A program made the position numbers and the translations under genes. From the NCBI GenBank assembly GCA_030043595.1, contig JASHXJ010000483.1, forward strand, positions 1 through 5,117: a stretch of 5,117 nt of DNA. Direction: 5' to 3'. A model generated the notes under the pieces. The model was given only the letters and a program-made list of their open reading frames with translations. It had not been told where the DNA came from and searched no databases. This document shows positions 4,873 to 5,117 of this stretch, piece after piece. Origin of the DNA: Trebonia sp. GTDB taxonomy: Bacteria; Actinomycetota; Actinomycetes; Streptosporangiales; Streptosporangiaceae. Position 1 is the first letter of the stretch. Every line of letters starts with the position of its first letter.

Positions 4873-5069
4873 GGGTGATCCGGCGGCCGGCGGGCGATCA
4901 TCATCCCCCACGGGATGACCACGAGAAGGAACCACGGCACCCAGGCGGCGCCGCCGGACACCAGGCCCAGGCCCAGCCACGCCACGAACAGCAGCGAGCT
5001 GATCGCCGCCCAGGCGGCCCAGGTGACCGCCCGCTGACGGCTCACCGCCCCCTGGCCGCGCCGGTCCAC
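4869..5069 (-). CDS. Small two-helix membrane protein, unknown function
   Basis: The 66-residue reading has two hydrophobic helices, about residues 17-38 and 42-59, joined by a short Gly/Ala turn. Its Trp-rich pattern includes WAAWAAIS and VPWFLLVVIPWG, and it ends RRPPDHP. The layout resembles the small 2TM-type proteins common in actinobacteria, but I cannot assign the family firmly. The start is uncertain. GTG at 5069 has no visible ribosome-binding site, GTG at 5045 (58 residues) has AGGGGG only 2 nt away, and the frame stays open to the right edge, so the gene may begin outside the window. Its TAG overlaps the TAG of the convergent membrane-protein gene within CTAG at 4869-4872. Confidence 0.6.
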   Translation of the reverse strand: MDRRGQGAVSRQRAVTWAAWAAISSLLFVAWLGLGLVSGGAAWVPWFLLVVIPWGMMIARRPPDHP

Positions 5070-5117
5070 GGCCGCGCGGGGCCGCAGCGCGCCTGGCGGG
5101 GCGGGCCGGATGCCCGC

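Noticed and set aside
4111..4980. 289-codon minus-strand open frame opposite the membrane-protein gene
   Set aside because: It is Arg/Gly/Pro-rich low-complexity sequence antisense to a domain with homology to a neighbouring gene.

Overview
The window comes from a high-GC Gram-positive bacterium (Actinomycetota). Three things support this: GC-rich codons throughout, use of GTG as well as ATG starts, and the minus-strand order infA-rpmJ-rpsM-rpsK-rpsD, which is the actinobacterial segment just before rpoA. rpsD sits inside this cluster, as in mycobacteria and many other actinobacteria; from memory, Streptomyces keeps it elsewhere. Genus cannot be fixed from the sequence. IF-1 and the secreted and membrane proteins look like those of Streptosporangiales-type organisms, but that is an impression only.

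Layout. Positions 1-1767 (minus strand) hold the translation operon in the order infA, rpmJ, rpsM, rpsK, rpsD; rpsD is cut by the left edge. Gaps are 15, 179, 45 and 15 nt. Both proteins with known zinc-binding and zinc-free versions (S4 and L36) are the cysteine-containing, zinc-binding type. Positions 1768-2264 form a divergent intergenic region. It has a probable infA promoter, a GC hairpin, about four tandem units of a G-run/C-run palindromic repeat (2008-2172), and two operator-like palindromes just before the next gene. Positions 2265-2969 (plus) encode a secreted protein made of two near-identical-length Ig-like repeats. It is followed by a perfect 19-bp inverted repeat, probably a terminator.

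Positions 3110-4872 (plus) encode an ECF-type sigma factor and, overlapping it by 4 nt, a single-pass membrane protein that is probably its regulator. The outer part of that membrane protein has two Ig-like modules. The first clearly resembles the repeats of the secreted protein upstream. Positions 4869-5069 (minus) encode a small two-helix membrane protein whose stop codon overlaps that of the membrane protein in a CTAG.

Working model (inference). The sigma factor is held by the short cytoplasmic part of the membrane protein, and the envelope side of that protein carries the same kind of module as the secreted protein. The secreted protein could be a ligand, a partner or a target gene product of this signalling pair. 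No canonical zinc anti-sigma motif is present, so this would be a non-classical anti-sigma arrangement. The ribosomal operon next door is ordinary housekeeping.
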